Source: Methanomicrobia archaeon (GTDB lineage Archaea > Methanobacteriota_B > Thermococci > Methanofastidiosales > B48-G16). From it: a stretch of DNA of 13,013 nt. A program made the position numbers and the translations under genes. Positions 7,242 to 13,013 of the stretch are shown here, piece by piece; position 1 is the stretch's first letter; the number at the start of each line of letters is the position of its first letter. The stretch covers positions 1 to 13,013 of the forward strand of contig JAGLWR010000018.1 of NCBI GenBank assembly GCA_023133315.1, given 5' to 3'. Below the pieces are notes generated by a model, which was not told where the DNA came from, made no database searches, and saw only the letters and a list, made by a program, of their open reading frames with translations.

Positions 7242-7856
7242 ATGTTCGATATAAAAAAATTTGACATTGAGATAAACCGAAAGGAAGAAAAGTATATCTA
7301 TAAAAGAAACGGAATTGAAAAGGTAGTCTTTGGAGAAAAGATAATTTTCGATTTATTTCCAATAATATCTTCAGGCATATCTAACTATTTAGAGCTAAAG
7401 CTCAAAAATCCCTTAGTTATAGCATCTAGTAGTAAAATAAAACTTAAGATAACTGCTCCCTACGATATAGAAGCCAGAGCATTAAAAAGAAAAGAATGGA
7501 TTTCCATAGAGACGATAAATATCCAGAAAGAGAAATATACTCTTTATGGACCCGTAGAGTCGGGTGTTCTTTGTAGATATTTCGAATCAGAGTTCGGTGA
7601 GAAAAAAGATAAGGCCATCTTAAATTTGAAAATAGAAAACCAGACAAAAGAATGGCAGGAGATTAAGAAAATAGTTTTTCCAGCCAATTTTCATCTATCT
7701 TATGATAAAAAAGTTTATTATCCTTCACTTGAGCTAACTTTAAATGCCTTAGGGCTGACAATATCAAAATCTGAGGCAGTAAAAGGTTTAAAGATTGAAA
7801 GATTTATAAAAGATCTTGGTGTTCAGAAAAAATATACTATGGTATGGGGATACTGA
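7242..7856 (+). CDS. DUF432-family protein
   Basis: This is a 204-residue soluble protein with no signal peptide or membrane span. It is rich in beta-strand and lysine, with few Cys. I recognise it as probably DUF432, an archaeal family of unknown function. Supporting features are the opening FDIEINRKEEKYIYKRNG, the DLFPIISSGISNYLELKL block (about 37-54), the YTLYGPVESGVLCRYFES block (about 100-117) and a C-terminal LTISKSEAVKGLKIERFI segment. The ATG follows directly on the rad50 stop (TGAATG) and its TGA overlaps the channel gene start (TGATG). From memory, DUF432 genes often lie beside MscS-type channels in archaea, so a role with the channel is the more likely link, with Rad50 as a neighbour. 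No catalytic motif is visible. Confidence 0.75.
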   Translation: MFDIKKFDIEINRKEEKYIYKRNGIEKVVFGEKIIFDLFPIISSGISNYLELKLKNPLVIASSSKIKLKITAPYDIEARALKRKEWISIETINIQKEKYTLYGPVESGVLCRYFESEFGEKKDKAILNLKIENQTKEWQEIKKIVFPANFHLSYDKKVYYPSLELTLNALGLTISKSEAVKGLKIERFIKDLGVQKKYTMVWGY

Positions 7857-8674
7857 TGATAGACCTTGGAAACCTTATTGAAGAAATACAAAATAAAGAG
7901 CTATTCGGGCGCAGCATAAGCACGTGGATACTGTCCCTGATAATTTTGATTATCGGAGTTTTTCTAGCACGGTTTTTCTCGCACTTGGTATGGAAATGGA
8001 GCAAGAAAAGGTTAGATAAACATGGGCAGGATCTATTCAAAAAGATAATTTACTACTTTGTCATAATAATCTTTGTGATGATGGCTTTAAACAATTTAGG
8101 GGTTGAGTTTTCGGGATTACTTGTCGCGGGAGGAGTTCTTGGCATAGTACTTGGATTTGCCAGTCAAACAGTAGTCTCCAATCTCATCTCGGGAATCTTC
8201 ATGTATTTTGACAAGCCTTTAAAGATCGGAGATTATGTTGTAATAGAAGATATAAGTGGGGTAGTTACAGAGATTGATATCTTATCAACAAGAATAAGAA
8301 CGTGGGAGGGTAATCTTATCAGGATCCCAAATGAAAAACTCTTCAACTCCATAATAGAAAATAGGGTTTCTAACGAGGTCAGAAGGATTGAGTTAGGTGT
8401 AGGGATAGCCTATAGAGAGGAGATGGATAAGGCTATAACTGTTATAAAAAAAGTTGTTGATGATCATAGATATGTTCTTGTAGAACCAGCTCCCCTCATA
8501 TTCGTAAATGCGCTGGGAGATTCATCTGTTAACCTCGTGATAAAGGCATGGGCACCCAATGACTATGCGTATCAAACACAGATAAGTCTCTTGAAACTGA
8601 TAAAACAAGCGTTGGACAAAGAGGGAATAGAGATACCATTCCCACAGAGAGACATCTGGATAAGAAAAAAATAA
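7856..8674 (+). CDS. MscS-family mechanosensitive ion channel
   Basis: This is a 272-residue small-conductance mechanosensitive channel, which releases solutes when membrane tension rises under osmotic down-shock. It has three membrane spans: about 22-42, 63-79 and the pore-lining Gly/Ala-rich helix at 84-116 (SGLLVAGGVLGIVLGFASQT, then VVSNLISGIF). The cytoplasmic beta domain follows at once, with FDKPLKIGDYV (118-128), the GVVTEIDILSTRIRTWEG strand pair and IRIPNEKLFNSIIEN. A C-terminal alpha/beta part ends at 272. Length and layout match a minimal MscS. The ATG at 7856 overlaps the DUF432 stop and has GGGGAT four bases upstream. An in-frame ATG at 7844 would add four residues. It is the last gene of the mre11-rad50-DUF432-mscS run; no clear terminator follows before the next start. 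Confidence 0.93.
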   Translation: MIDLGNLIEEIQNKELFGRSISTWILSLIILIIGVFLARFFSHLVWKWSKKRLDKHGQDLFKKIIYYFVIIIFVMMALNNLGVEFSGLLVAGGVLGIVLGFASQTVVSNLISGIFMYFDKPLKIGDYVVIEDISGVVTEIDILSTRIRTWEGNLIRIPNEKLFNSIIENRVSNEVRRIELGVGIAYREEMDKAITVIKKVVDDHRYVLVEPAPLIFVNALGDSSVNLVIKAWAPNDYAYQTQISLLKLIKQALDKEGIEIPFPQRDIWIRKK

Positions 8675-8677
8675 ATA
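8669..8677 (+). promoter_or_regulatory. Weak TATA-like element before the first Lrp-like paralogue
   Basis: AAATAAATA at the end of the channel gene predicts transcription from about 8698. This leaves a 15-base leader containing GGTGG (8704-8708), four bases before the ATG at 8713. The match is modest in this A-rich DNA, and read-through from the channel gene is possible. Confidence 0.3.
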
Positions 8678-8712
8678 CTAAAAAATTGCACAAGCTTTGT
8701 TATGGTGGTTTT

Positions 8713-9894
8713 ATGTATACCGAAGGGCTGACAGAGAATAGAATTCTTTTGCTTCAAGAACTTTCAAAGAATCCTTATCTCACGAATAGAGATCTTATGA
8801 AGGTTGCAGGATTCAAAGATAGAACGTATCCGACAATAGCTAAAAAAAGCCTTACAGAAAAGGGGTATCTTGTAGAGAATAATTTCGAGGTTGATTACGG
8901 TAAACTCTGCAGAAATAAGATAGATATGCTCTACGCGTTCATAGTTTTTAGTGGTGGCGATGAATATTTACAAAAAATTCTTGAGAATATTGGATCGTAT
9001 AGAGAATCTCTTTCTTTAGTCGAGACCTGTTTTTCTTCGTACTTAGTAAGTTTTTACAGCGACAATAATAAAAAAATACAGGAAATACTGGATTATCTTG
9101 TGGATAGAAGTATTTTACACAGTTATATTATCTTTAAAAGGTATCATAAAAATTATTGGAGATACCCTGTTTTTATTAAAGATAACGGAGTTCCTGCTCT
9201 CTCTGTTCCCAGTTTTGATAATCTTTTAAAAGATAGGGAAATACCAGATTTAGATCTCGGAAAATGTGAGAAGAGATTGTCCTTTATGGACCTGAGAATC
9301 ATAAATCATTTCCAGGCAGGAAACTTTAACTGCAACCTGGCAAGGATACAGAAATATGAAAAAGAACAGGGGAATCCTTTTTCTTATTTTAAATTAAAAG
9401 AAACCCTGAGAACCCTGATAGAAAGAGGCATAATAGAAAAAAAGCCGTATATATTCCCCTTTCCGTATAAAGAGTGTTATAAGTTTATTCTATGCCTGAG
9501 AGCCGATACTTTTGAGAACACTCAAAGAATAATTTTTAATTTAGGAGAAGAAACAAGGATATTCGAAAAAATTACTTACGTTTCTTCTCCGGATGAGAAA
9601 AAAAGGTTCGGTTTTCTAGAATGTGTCACCTCACCACTTTTTTTTATAAAATTAATGAGAAATCTGGACACATACAACGAAATAGTTGAGAAAAGAGTGT
9701 ATATACTAATGAATTGTTCAAAATCGCTTCCAAAAAAAGGAATTCCATTAGAGTATTACGATCTGAAAATGCAGGAACTGCATTTTCCCTTCGATAAATT
9801 CTTTCACAAGCTGAGGAAGACGATAGAATGTAATGAAGATAGAGGATTTCTTGATAAAAAACGGTCCCCAAAAAAGTTTTTATCTAAAAAATAA
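8713..9894 (+). CDS. Double Lrp/AsnC-like putative transcriptional regulator, paralogue 1
   Basis: This 393-residue protein is one of two tandem paralogues; I do not recognise a named family. Residues 6-55 form a helix-turn-helix (ILLLQELSKNPYLTNRDLMKVAG, then YPTIAKKSLTEKGYLV), as in Lrp/AsnC or MarR proteins. Residues 72-143 follow a beta-alpha-beta-beta-alpha-beta order like the Lrp ligand (RAM) domain. Residues 190-245 form a second helix-turn-helix region (LARIQKYEKEQGNPFSYFKLKETL), and 257-335 a second ferredoxin-like unit. The tail has EYYDLKMQELHFPFDKFF (347-364) and GFLDKK (378-383), both strongly matched in the neighbour. The ATG at 8713 is chosen over one at 8686 because GGTGG precedes it. 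Transcription regulation is inferred from the two predicted DNA-binding regions; ligand and targets are unknown. Confidence 0.8.
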   Translation: MYTEGLTENRILLLQELSKNPYLTNRDLMKVAGFKDRTYPTIAKKSLTEKGYLVENNFEVDYGKLCRNKIDMLYAFIVFSGGDEYLQKILENIGSYRESLSLVETCFSSYLVSFYSDNNKKIQEILDYLVDRSILHSYIIFKRYHKNYWRYPVFIKDNGVPALSVPSFDNLLKDREIPDLDLGKCEKRLSFMDLRIINHFQAGNFNCNLARIQKYEKEQGNPFSYFKLKETLRTLIERGIIEKKPYIFPFPYKECYKFILCLRADTFENTQRIIFNLGEETRIFEKITYVSSPDEKKRFGFLECVTSPLFFIKLMRNLDTYNEIVEKRVYILMNCSKSLPKKGIPLEYYDLKMQELHFPFDKFFHKLRKTIECNEDRGFLDKKRSPKKFLSKK

Positions 9895-9908
9895 AAGGAA
9901 TGTTTTTG

Positions 9909-9992
9909 ATGAGAGCATATATTCCAAGCTCAGTTAAAAATTCCGTCGTTTTCGCCACCTATGCCTTGAGGAAGTATACCCCCAATATCTAG
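9909..9992 (+). other. Possible 27-codon small ORF or gene remnant
   Basis: ATG at 9909 opens a 27-residue reading frame (MRAYIPSSVKNSVVF, then ATYALRKYTPNI) ending in TAG. AAGGA at 9896-9900 lies eight bases upstream. Codon use is unremarkable and the peptide has no motif I recognise. It may be the surviving start of a lost gene, a real small protein, or chance. It sits just behind paralogue 1 and before the palindromes. Confidence 0.25.
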
Positions 9993-9994
9993 AA

Positions 9995-10008
9995 CGAATA
10001 GTTCGAAC
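9995..10008 (+). repeat. Overlapping short palindromes, candidate operator
   Basis: CGAA-TAG-TTCG (9995-10005) overlaps the perfect 8-bp palindrome GTTCGAAC (10001-10008). GAAC at 9992-9995 also pairs with GTTC at 10001-10004. The cluster is about 35-40 bases upstream of the TATA box of paralogue 2, a position where an archaeal activator or repressor could bind. Function is inferred from position and symmetry only. Confidence 0.3.
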
Positions 10009-10037
10009 ATATCTTCACCTATTAGTCTCGATACGAC

Positions 10038-10050
10038 GATATATTTATAA
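10038..10050 (+). promoter_or_regulatory. TATA promoter of the second Lrp-like paralogue
   Basis: GATATATTTATAA gives a TATA core centred near 10047. A start about 25-27 bases downstream falls at 10072-10074, just before the ATG at 10076. The message would be leaderless or nearly so, which fits the absence of a GGTG-type ribosome site there. Confidence 0.55.
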
Positions 10051-10075
10051 TCTCTCATACCCTAAAAGATCAACA

Positions 10076-11236
10076 ATGGAGCTAAAAAAGGATCTGACCC
10101 CCCAAAAGATAAAATTGCTGGAAAATCTGGAAAAAAGCCCGTATATGACTGACAGAGAGCTAGCTGAGGCTGTAGGGTACAGTTACAAATGTTCCGTCGT
10201 GAAACTGAAAAATTTTTTAGAGGATATAGGGTACATTTCACCTCCTTTTTATCAGATAGATTATGGAAAGCTTGCCAAAAATAAACTGAGCCTTGTAAAT
10301 GCTGTGATAATGTTTGATGGTGATTATGCATATATAAGGGATCTTTTGAGCTTGATAGAAAGCTACCACACAATTTATCCAGTAGTAGAACAGGACTATC
10401 CCGTATATTTGATCTCTTTTTTTGTTACAGAAGAAGGAAAAATAAGAGAGATATTAGAGTATCTCAGAAAAAAAAGAGTAATCCTCTATTATGAATTATT
10501 TAAATACAACTTCAGATGGCATTTTGTGTACCCCACGTTCTCGATCAAAAAAGATCCCGATCTCTCTACCCCAAATTTTGAGGATCTTTTTGCAGAGACA
10601 GAGATTCCTGATATAGAGTATGGAAAGTACGAAGGATATCTGGATTTTTGCGACACCAGAATGGTCATGCATCTCGAGGTGGGAACAGGAACTCTCACCA
10701 AAATTCAAAAATATGAGCATGAAAAGTTTGGGAATTCTTTTTCATACCTTCAATTAAAAAATAGTTATAAAAAACTTACAAAAAAAAGAATAGCAATCAA
10801 ATATTATGATATTCGACCCGTCCCGAATAAAAAATGTCACAGAGGATTGGTACTGATAAGATGCGATGATTTTGAGATGACAAAGAGACTCGTTTTCAAT
10901 GTTGGAAAAGGTAAAAGAGTACTGGAAAAAATTACATACTGGAAATCGGGGGATGAAAAGAGAGAGTATGGTGTCATTCAGTTTTTCTATGATTCGGTGT
11001 TCTTTACAAAATTTCTTATGGGAATAGACAATATTAAAGAAATAATAGAGAAGAAAATGTTTTTTCTGAGGACTTTTCCTACACGTTACTGGAAAAATCA
11101 GAGTGTTTCTATGGAATATTATGACCTGAAAAAACAGGAACTTCATTTTCCTTACGACAAATTTTTTGAGGCTGTGAAAAGTAAGGTGGATCAAGATACC
11201 GATAACGGAGTTTTAGATAAGAAGATCGGACTATGA
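10076..11236 (+). CDS. Double Lrp/AsnC-like putative transcriptional regulator, paralogue 2
   Basis: This 386-residue protein is colinear with the upstream neighbour over its whole length. It has an N-terminal helix-turn-helix (8-53: TPQKIKLLENLEKSPYMTDR, then ELAEAVG) and the shared DYGKL-x-x-NK linker (62-70). A first ferredoxin-like unit spans 74-145. Next come the TPNFEDLFAETEIPDI block (165-180), a second helix-turn-helix region (205-242: LTKIQKYEHEKFGNSFSYLQ) and a second ferredoxin-like unit (256-333). The tail has EYYDLKKQELHFPYDKFF (347-364) and GVLDKK (378-383). The two copies are clearly diverged, so the duplication is old. It has its own promoter and probably a leaderless message. 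The Cys residues are not shared in a metal-like pattern between copies. DNA-binding regulation is inferred; the conserved C-terminal motif has no role I know. Confidence 0.8.
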   Translation: MELKKDLTPQKIKLLENLEKSPYMTDRELAEAVGYSYKCSVVKLKNFLEDIGYISPPFYQIDYGKLAKNKLSLVNAVIMFDGDYAYIRDLLSLIESYHTIYPVVEQDYPVYLISFFVTEEGKIREILEYLRKKRVILYYELFKYNFRWHFVYPTFSIKKDPDLSTPNFEDLFAETEIPDIEYGKYEGYLDFCDTRMVMHLEVGTGTLTKIQKYEHEKFGNSFSYLQLKNSYKKLTKKRIAIKYYDIRPVPNKKCHRGLVLIRCDDFEMTKRLVFNVGKGKRVLEKITYWKSGDEKREYGVIQFFYDSVFFTKFLMGIDNIKEIIEKKMFFLRTFPTRYWKNQSVSMEYYDLKKQELHFPYDKFFEAVKSKVDQDTDNGVLDKKIGL

Positions 11237-11241
11237 GATAA

Positions 11242-11249
11242 TTTTTAAA
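11242..11249 (+). promoter_or_regulatory. TATA-like promoter of the zinc-ribbon gene (leaderless)
   Basis: TTTTTAAA is centred 25-26 bases before the ATG at 11271, the spacing expected if transcription starts at the start codon itself. No GGTG-type ribosome site lies directly before that ATG, which supports a leaderless message. Confidence 0.45.
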
Positions 11250-11270
11250 GGTAAAGAAAATAAGATATGT

Positions 11271-11462
11271 ATGAAAGAAAAGAAAAAAGATCTCGTCACC
11301 TGTCCCAAATGTAAGTTCACATTCAGTAAAAGTTATTCGAGAGTAGTTTCCTGTAAAGGCTGTCCACAATCTGTTACCCACTGTGCATTCATAAAATGTC
11401 CGAAATGCGGACATGAGTTTTATGGTCGAAACGTTCGTTCCACCGTGTCCCTTAAAAATTAA
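11271..11462 (+). CDS. Small Cys-rich zinc-ribbon protein
   Basis: This is a 63-residue basic protein with seven cysteines: CPKC (11-14), CKGC (28-31), Cys38, and CPKCGHEF starting at Cys43 and Cys46. The outer pairs form a classic zinc ribbon. Between them sits an insert SCKGCPQSVTHC that supplies three more Cys plus His37, enough for a second metal or redox site. I have an impression of similar CxxC-GCP-CPxCG proteins in archaea but cannot place the family, so no function is claimed. The short N-terminus (MKEKKKDLVT) is lysine-rich, which could favour nucleic acid contact. It is 34 bp past paralogue 2 and 28 bp before the secreted-protein start. Confidence 0.75.
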   Translation: MKEKKKDLVTCPKCKFTFSKSYSRVVSCKGCPQSVTHCAFIKCPKCGHEFYGRNVRSTVSLKN

Positions 11463-11490
11463 GAAAGAAAAGAAAAGATAGGTGAAAGCA

Positions 11491-12339
11491 ATGAAAAAAA
11501 TTGCAACCGGATTGATTCTCCTAATGGTCCTGGCAGTGATATCCGTCTATGCCGAAGATAATTCCACGACAAACGTAGAAAGAATGGATAATTCGAAAAT
11601 AAAAGCGGAAAGAATGATAAATCTCTGTGAAAAGGCGCAGGGAAAACTAGGTTCTATCTTGGACAGGATAGAAAACAAGGAAGCCGAGAAATTATTCAAC
11701 GATGGAAGTAAAGAATTAGAGAAAGCACAAAGCTTTTATGAGAAGGAACAGTACGATAAAGCGATAGAAAACTGTTTAGAGGCGATGCATACGTTCAGAG
11801 AATGCGCCGCGCTGATAAGAGAAGGAACTAGTGAAAGAGCAAAAGAGAGAATTGAAGGGCAGATTGAAAGAATAGGAAGCTACATATCAAAAATAAAGGA
11901 AAGAACAGAGAATGAAGCTGTTATAGCTCTGCTGAATGATGCAGAATCTCATTTAGATGCAGCAAGAACGTATTTGGAAAATGGAGAGATAAGAAAAGCA
12001 GAATCAGAGATTCAAAAAGCGATAAATATATTAAGAAATTTGAAAGAGGCATGGGAAGACGGATATCAGGAAAAAATAAAGCAAAGGCTCGAGAAACTCA
12101 ATGAGACTGCAAAAAGAAGGATACAATTCTATGAACAGGCATTAGATACTCTTAGAGATGAGGGATACGATGTGCAAGATCTCGAAAGAGATCTTGAAAA
12201 AATAAAAAATGATCTAGGTGATATCACCTCATTGATAAATGAAGGAAAATACAAGGAAGCTTTACCAGAAATAAGAGAACTTTGCAGAGAGATGCAGGAA
12301 TTCCAGGAAAACCTTAGGAGAATTAGAAATGAATCTTAA
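11491..12339 (+). CDS. Secreted protein of three repeated helical hairpins (TPR-like)
   Basis: This is a 282-residue exported protein. A signal peptide (basic MKK, then a hydrophobic run to about residue 18) ends in SVYA-ED, predicting cleavage after Ala21. The mature part is almost wholly charged alpha-helix. It contains three related units with the pattern L-x-x-x-x-x-x-L-x-x-A-x-x-(Y/L)-x-E-x-x-x-x-x-A-x-x-x-I. Markers are KELEKAQSFYEKEQYDKAI, SHLDAARTYLENGEIRKAES and GDITSLINEGKYKEALPEI, each near the end of a stretch of about 75-85 residues. The fold should be a helical repeat like TPR; binding partners are unknown. No lipobox or C-terminal anchor is present, so it is probably free outside the membrane. 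The ATG at 11491 has AGGTGA five bases upstream; an in-frame GTG at 11482 lies inside that site. It overlaps the next gene by 11 bases. Confidence 0.82.
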   Translation: MKKIATGLILLMVLAVISVYAEDNSTTNVERMDNSKIKAERMINLCEKAQGKLGSILDRIENKEAEKLFNDGSKELEKAQSFYEKEQYDKAIENCLEAMHTFRECAALIREGTSERAKERIEGQIERIGSYISKIKERTENEAVIALLNDAESHLDAARTYLENGEIRKAESEIQKAINILRNLKEAWEDGYQEKIKQRLEKLNETAKRRIQFYEQALDTLRDEGYDVQDLERDLEKIKNDLGDITSLINEGKYKEALPEIRELCREMQEFQENLRRIRNES

Positions 12340-13013
12340 AATTTTCTTTTTTTTAATTTTTTTTATGCTACCTTTTTTAAACGGAGAAGAAACTCTGGAG
12401 TTAAGTATAACTGTTTACAGGGACGGATACTGTCATATCTCCCAAGTATTATGTGTGGATGAAGATACTATAATCGGTATTCCGACATTTGGAGAAAATT
12501 TAGAAAACATTTTGGTCACCGGGGGCAAAGAGATACTTGATTATAACATCTGTGGAAATGAAATAAGTATAGACACAGAGAACAATACACAAATAACTAT
12601 AGGGTATGATACTCCCGATCTCACGAGTAAAGAAGGAATACTCTGGACTTTAAAGATCTCTTCTTCTTTAGAATTTACCGTAATATTTCCTGAAGGAATA
12701 ACAGTCGTAGACCTCAATAATATCCCTTTAGAGATATCAGAAAACAAGATCAAGATATCTGCAGGTGATCAGAGAATAAGCTATTTTTTCACCGCAGAGA
12801 CAAAGAAACAGGGTAGATTTATCTATCCTTTGATAGTTTTAGGTGCAATTTTACTTTGTTCGGGATTTTATATTCTATGGAGAAAAAAAATAAGATTTTC
12901 AAATCTCACGAACGAAGAGAGAGAAGTAATAAAATTTTTGAAAGAAAATGGTGATTCTTTGTCTTCTGAGATACGAAAGAACCTGAATATTCCCAAGACA
13001 ACTGCATGGAGAC
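12329..13013 (+). CDS. Membrane-anchored winged-helix regulator with extracytoplasmic sensor region (partial)
   Basis: The frame is open from ATG 12329 to the window edge (228 codons), so the C-terminus is missing. A Phe-rich signal sequence (MNLKIFFFLIFFMLPF, residues 1-16) leads to an outside region of about 140 residues, mostly beta-strand, with three Cys (35, 42, 75) and no motif I know. One membrane span follows (about 164-184), then a basic stop-transfer WRKKIRF. The cytoplasmic start of a winged helix (194-228, NLTNEEREVIKFLKENGDS, then IRKNLNIPKTTAWR) looks like MarR/IclR-type DNA binding. This layout matches archaeal one-component membrane regulators that carry outside signals directly to DNA. 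The ATG has AGGAG eight bases upstream and overlaps the secreted-protein gene, which is a likely ligand or partner. The signal codons lie in a very T-rich stretch. Confidence 0.85.
   Translation, partial: MNLKIFFFLIFFMLPFLNGEETLELSITVYRDGYCHISQVLCVDEDTIIGIPTFGENLENILVTGGKEILDYNICGNEISIDTENNTQITIGYDTPDLTSKEGILWTLKISSSLEFTVIFPEGITVVDLNNIPLEISENKIKISAGDQRISYFFTAETKKQGRFIYPLIVLGAILLCSGFYILWRKKIRFSNLTNEEREVIKFLKENGDSLSSEIRKNLNIPKTTAWR
12342..12364 (+). terminator. T-rich tract inside the start of the membrane regulator gene
   Basis: T4-C-T8-AA-T8 begins just three bases after the stop of the secreted-protein gene and also encodes the Phe-rich signal sequence of the next gene. Oligo-T in the coding strand is the archaeal intrinsic termination signal, so partial termination here is possible. 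It may equally be only a consequence of coding Phe/Leu/Ile. Confidence 0.35.

Noticed and set aside
9909..9992. Reading the 27-codon ORF as a firm gene
   Set aside because: It is too short, with no motif and only a weak ribosome site, so it is kept only as a low-confidence entry.
10754..11194. 146-codon minus-strand open frame opposite the second paralogue
   Set aside because: It is antisense to a protein conserved with its tandem neighbour, has a Phe/Ile/Ser-rich translation, and no start signals.
1..13013. CRISPR array, transposon, tRNA or rRNA
   Set aside because: By eye I found no regularly spaced direct repeats, no transposase-like protein, no terminal inverted repeats and no tRNA-like cloverleaf. 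A tRNAscan or covariance search was not possible here.

Overview
The window is AT-rich, densely coding archaeal DNA. The archaeal markers are an archaeal-type aspartyl-tRNA synthetase behind a NusA-like KH protein, a Mre11-Rad50 pair, DUF432, Yip1-type and Lrp/ArsR-type genes, TATA/BRE-like promoters at near-canonical distances from start codons, GGTG-type ribosome binding sites, and short oligo-T stretches where terminators would be expected. I cannot name the genus. The gene set fits a euryarchaeal or Thermoplasmata-like lineage, but no single gene proves it. I see no rRNA, tRNA, CRISPR array or insertion sequence, and no gene-free stretch longer than about 300 bases.

Layout. (1) Positions 1-1305, minus strand: a two-gene translation cluster, a Zn-finger/KH protein followed by aspS, which runs off the left edge. 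(2) 1466-3476, plus strand, divergently transcribed: three overlapping genes for a lipoprotein with glycine-punctuated beta repeats, a Yip1-like membrane protein and an ArsR-like winged-helix regulator. (3) 3550/3670-8674: four translationally coupled genes, mre11, rad50, a DUF432 protein and a MscS-type mechanosensitive channel. The usual archaeal partners herA and nurA are not in the window. (4) 8713-11236: two tandem paralogues of about 390 residues. Each looks like a doubled Lrp/AsnC unit (helix-turn-helix, ferredoxin-like domain, second helix-turn-helix, second ferredoxin-like domain) ending in a strongly conserved C-terminal motif. A 181-bp gap between them holds a 27-codon ORF, overlapping palindromes and a promoter. 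(5) 11271-13013: a 63-residue Cys-rich zinc-ribbon protein, then a secreted protein made of three repeated helical hairpins. This overlaps a membrane-anchored protein with an outside sensor region, one membrane span and a cytoplasmic winged helix, cut by the right edge.

How the genes may work together. Blocks 2 and 5 share a pattern: exported or membrane proteins overlap a DNA-binding regulator. I infer that both are self-contained envelope-sensing modules. Block 3 joins double-strand-break processing to an osmotic-tension channel in one apparent transcript; the meaning is unknown. Block 4 is the least familiar part: a tandem pair of duplicated-Lrp regulators that I cannot assign to a described family.
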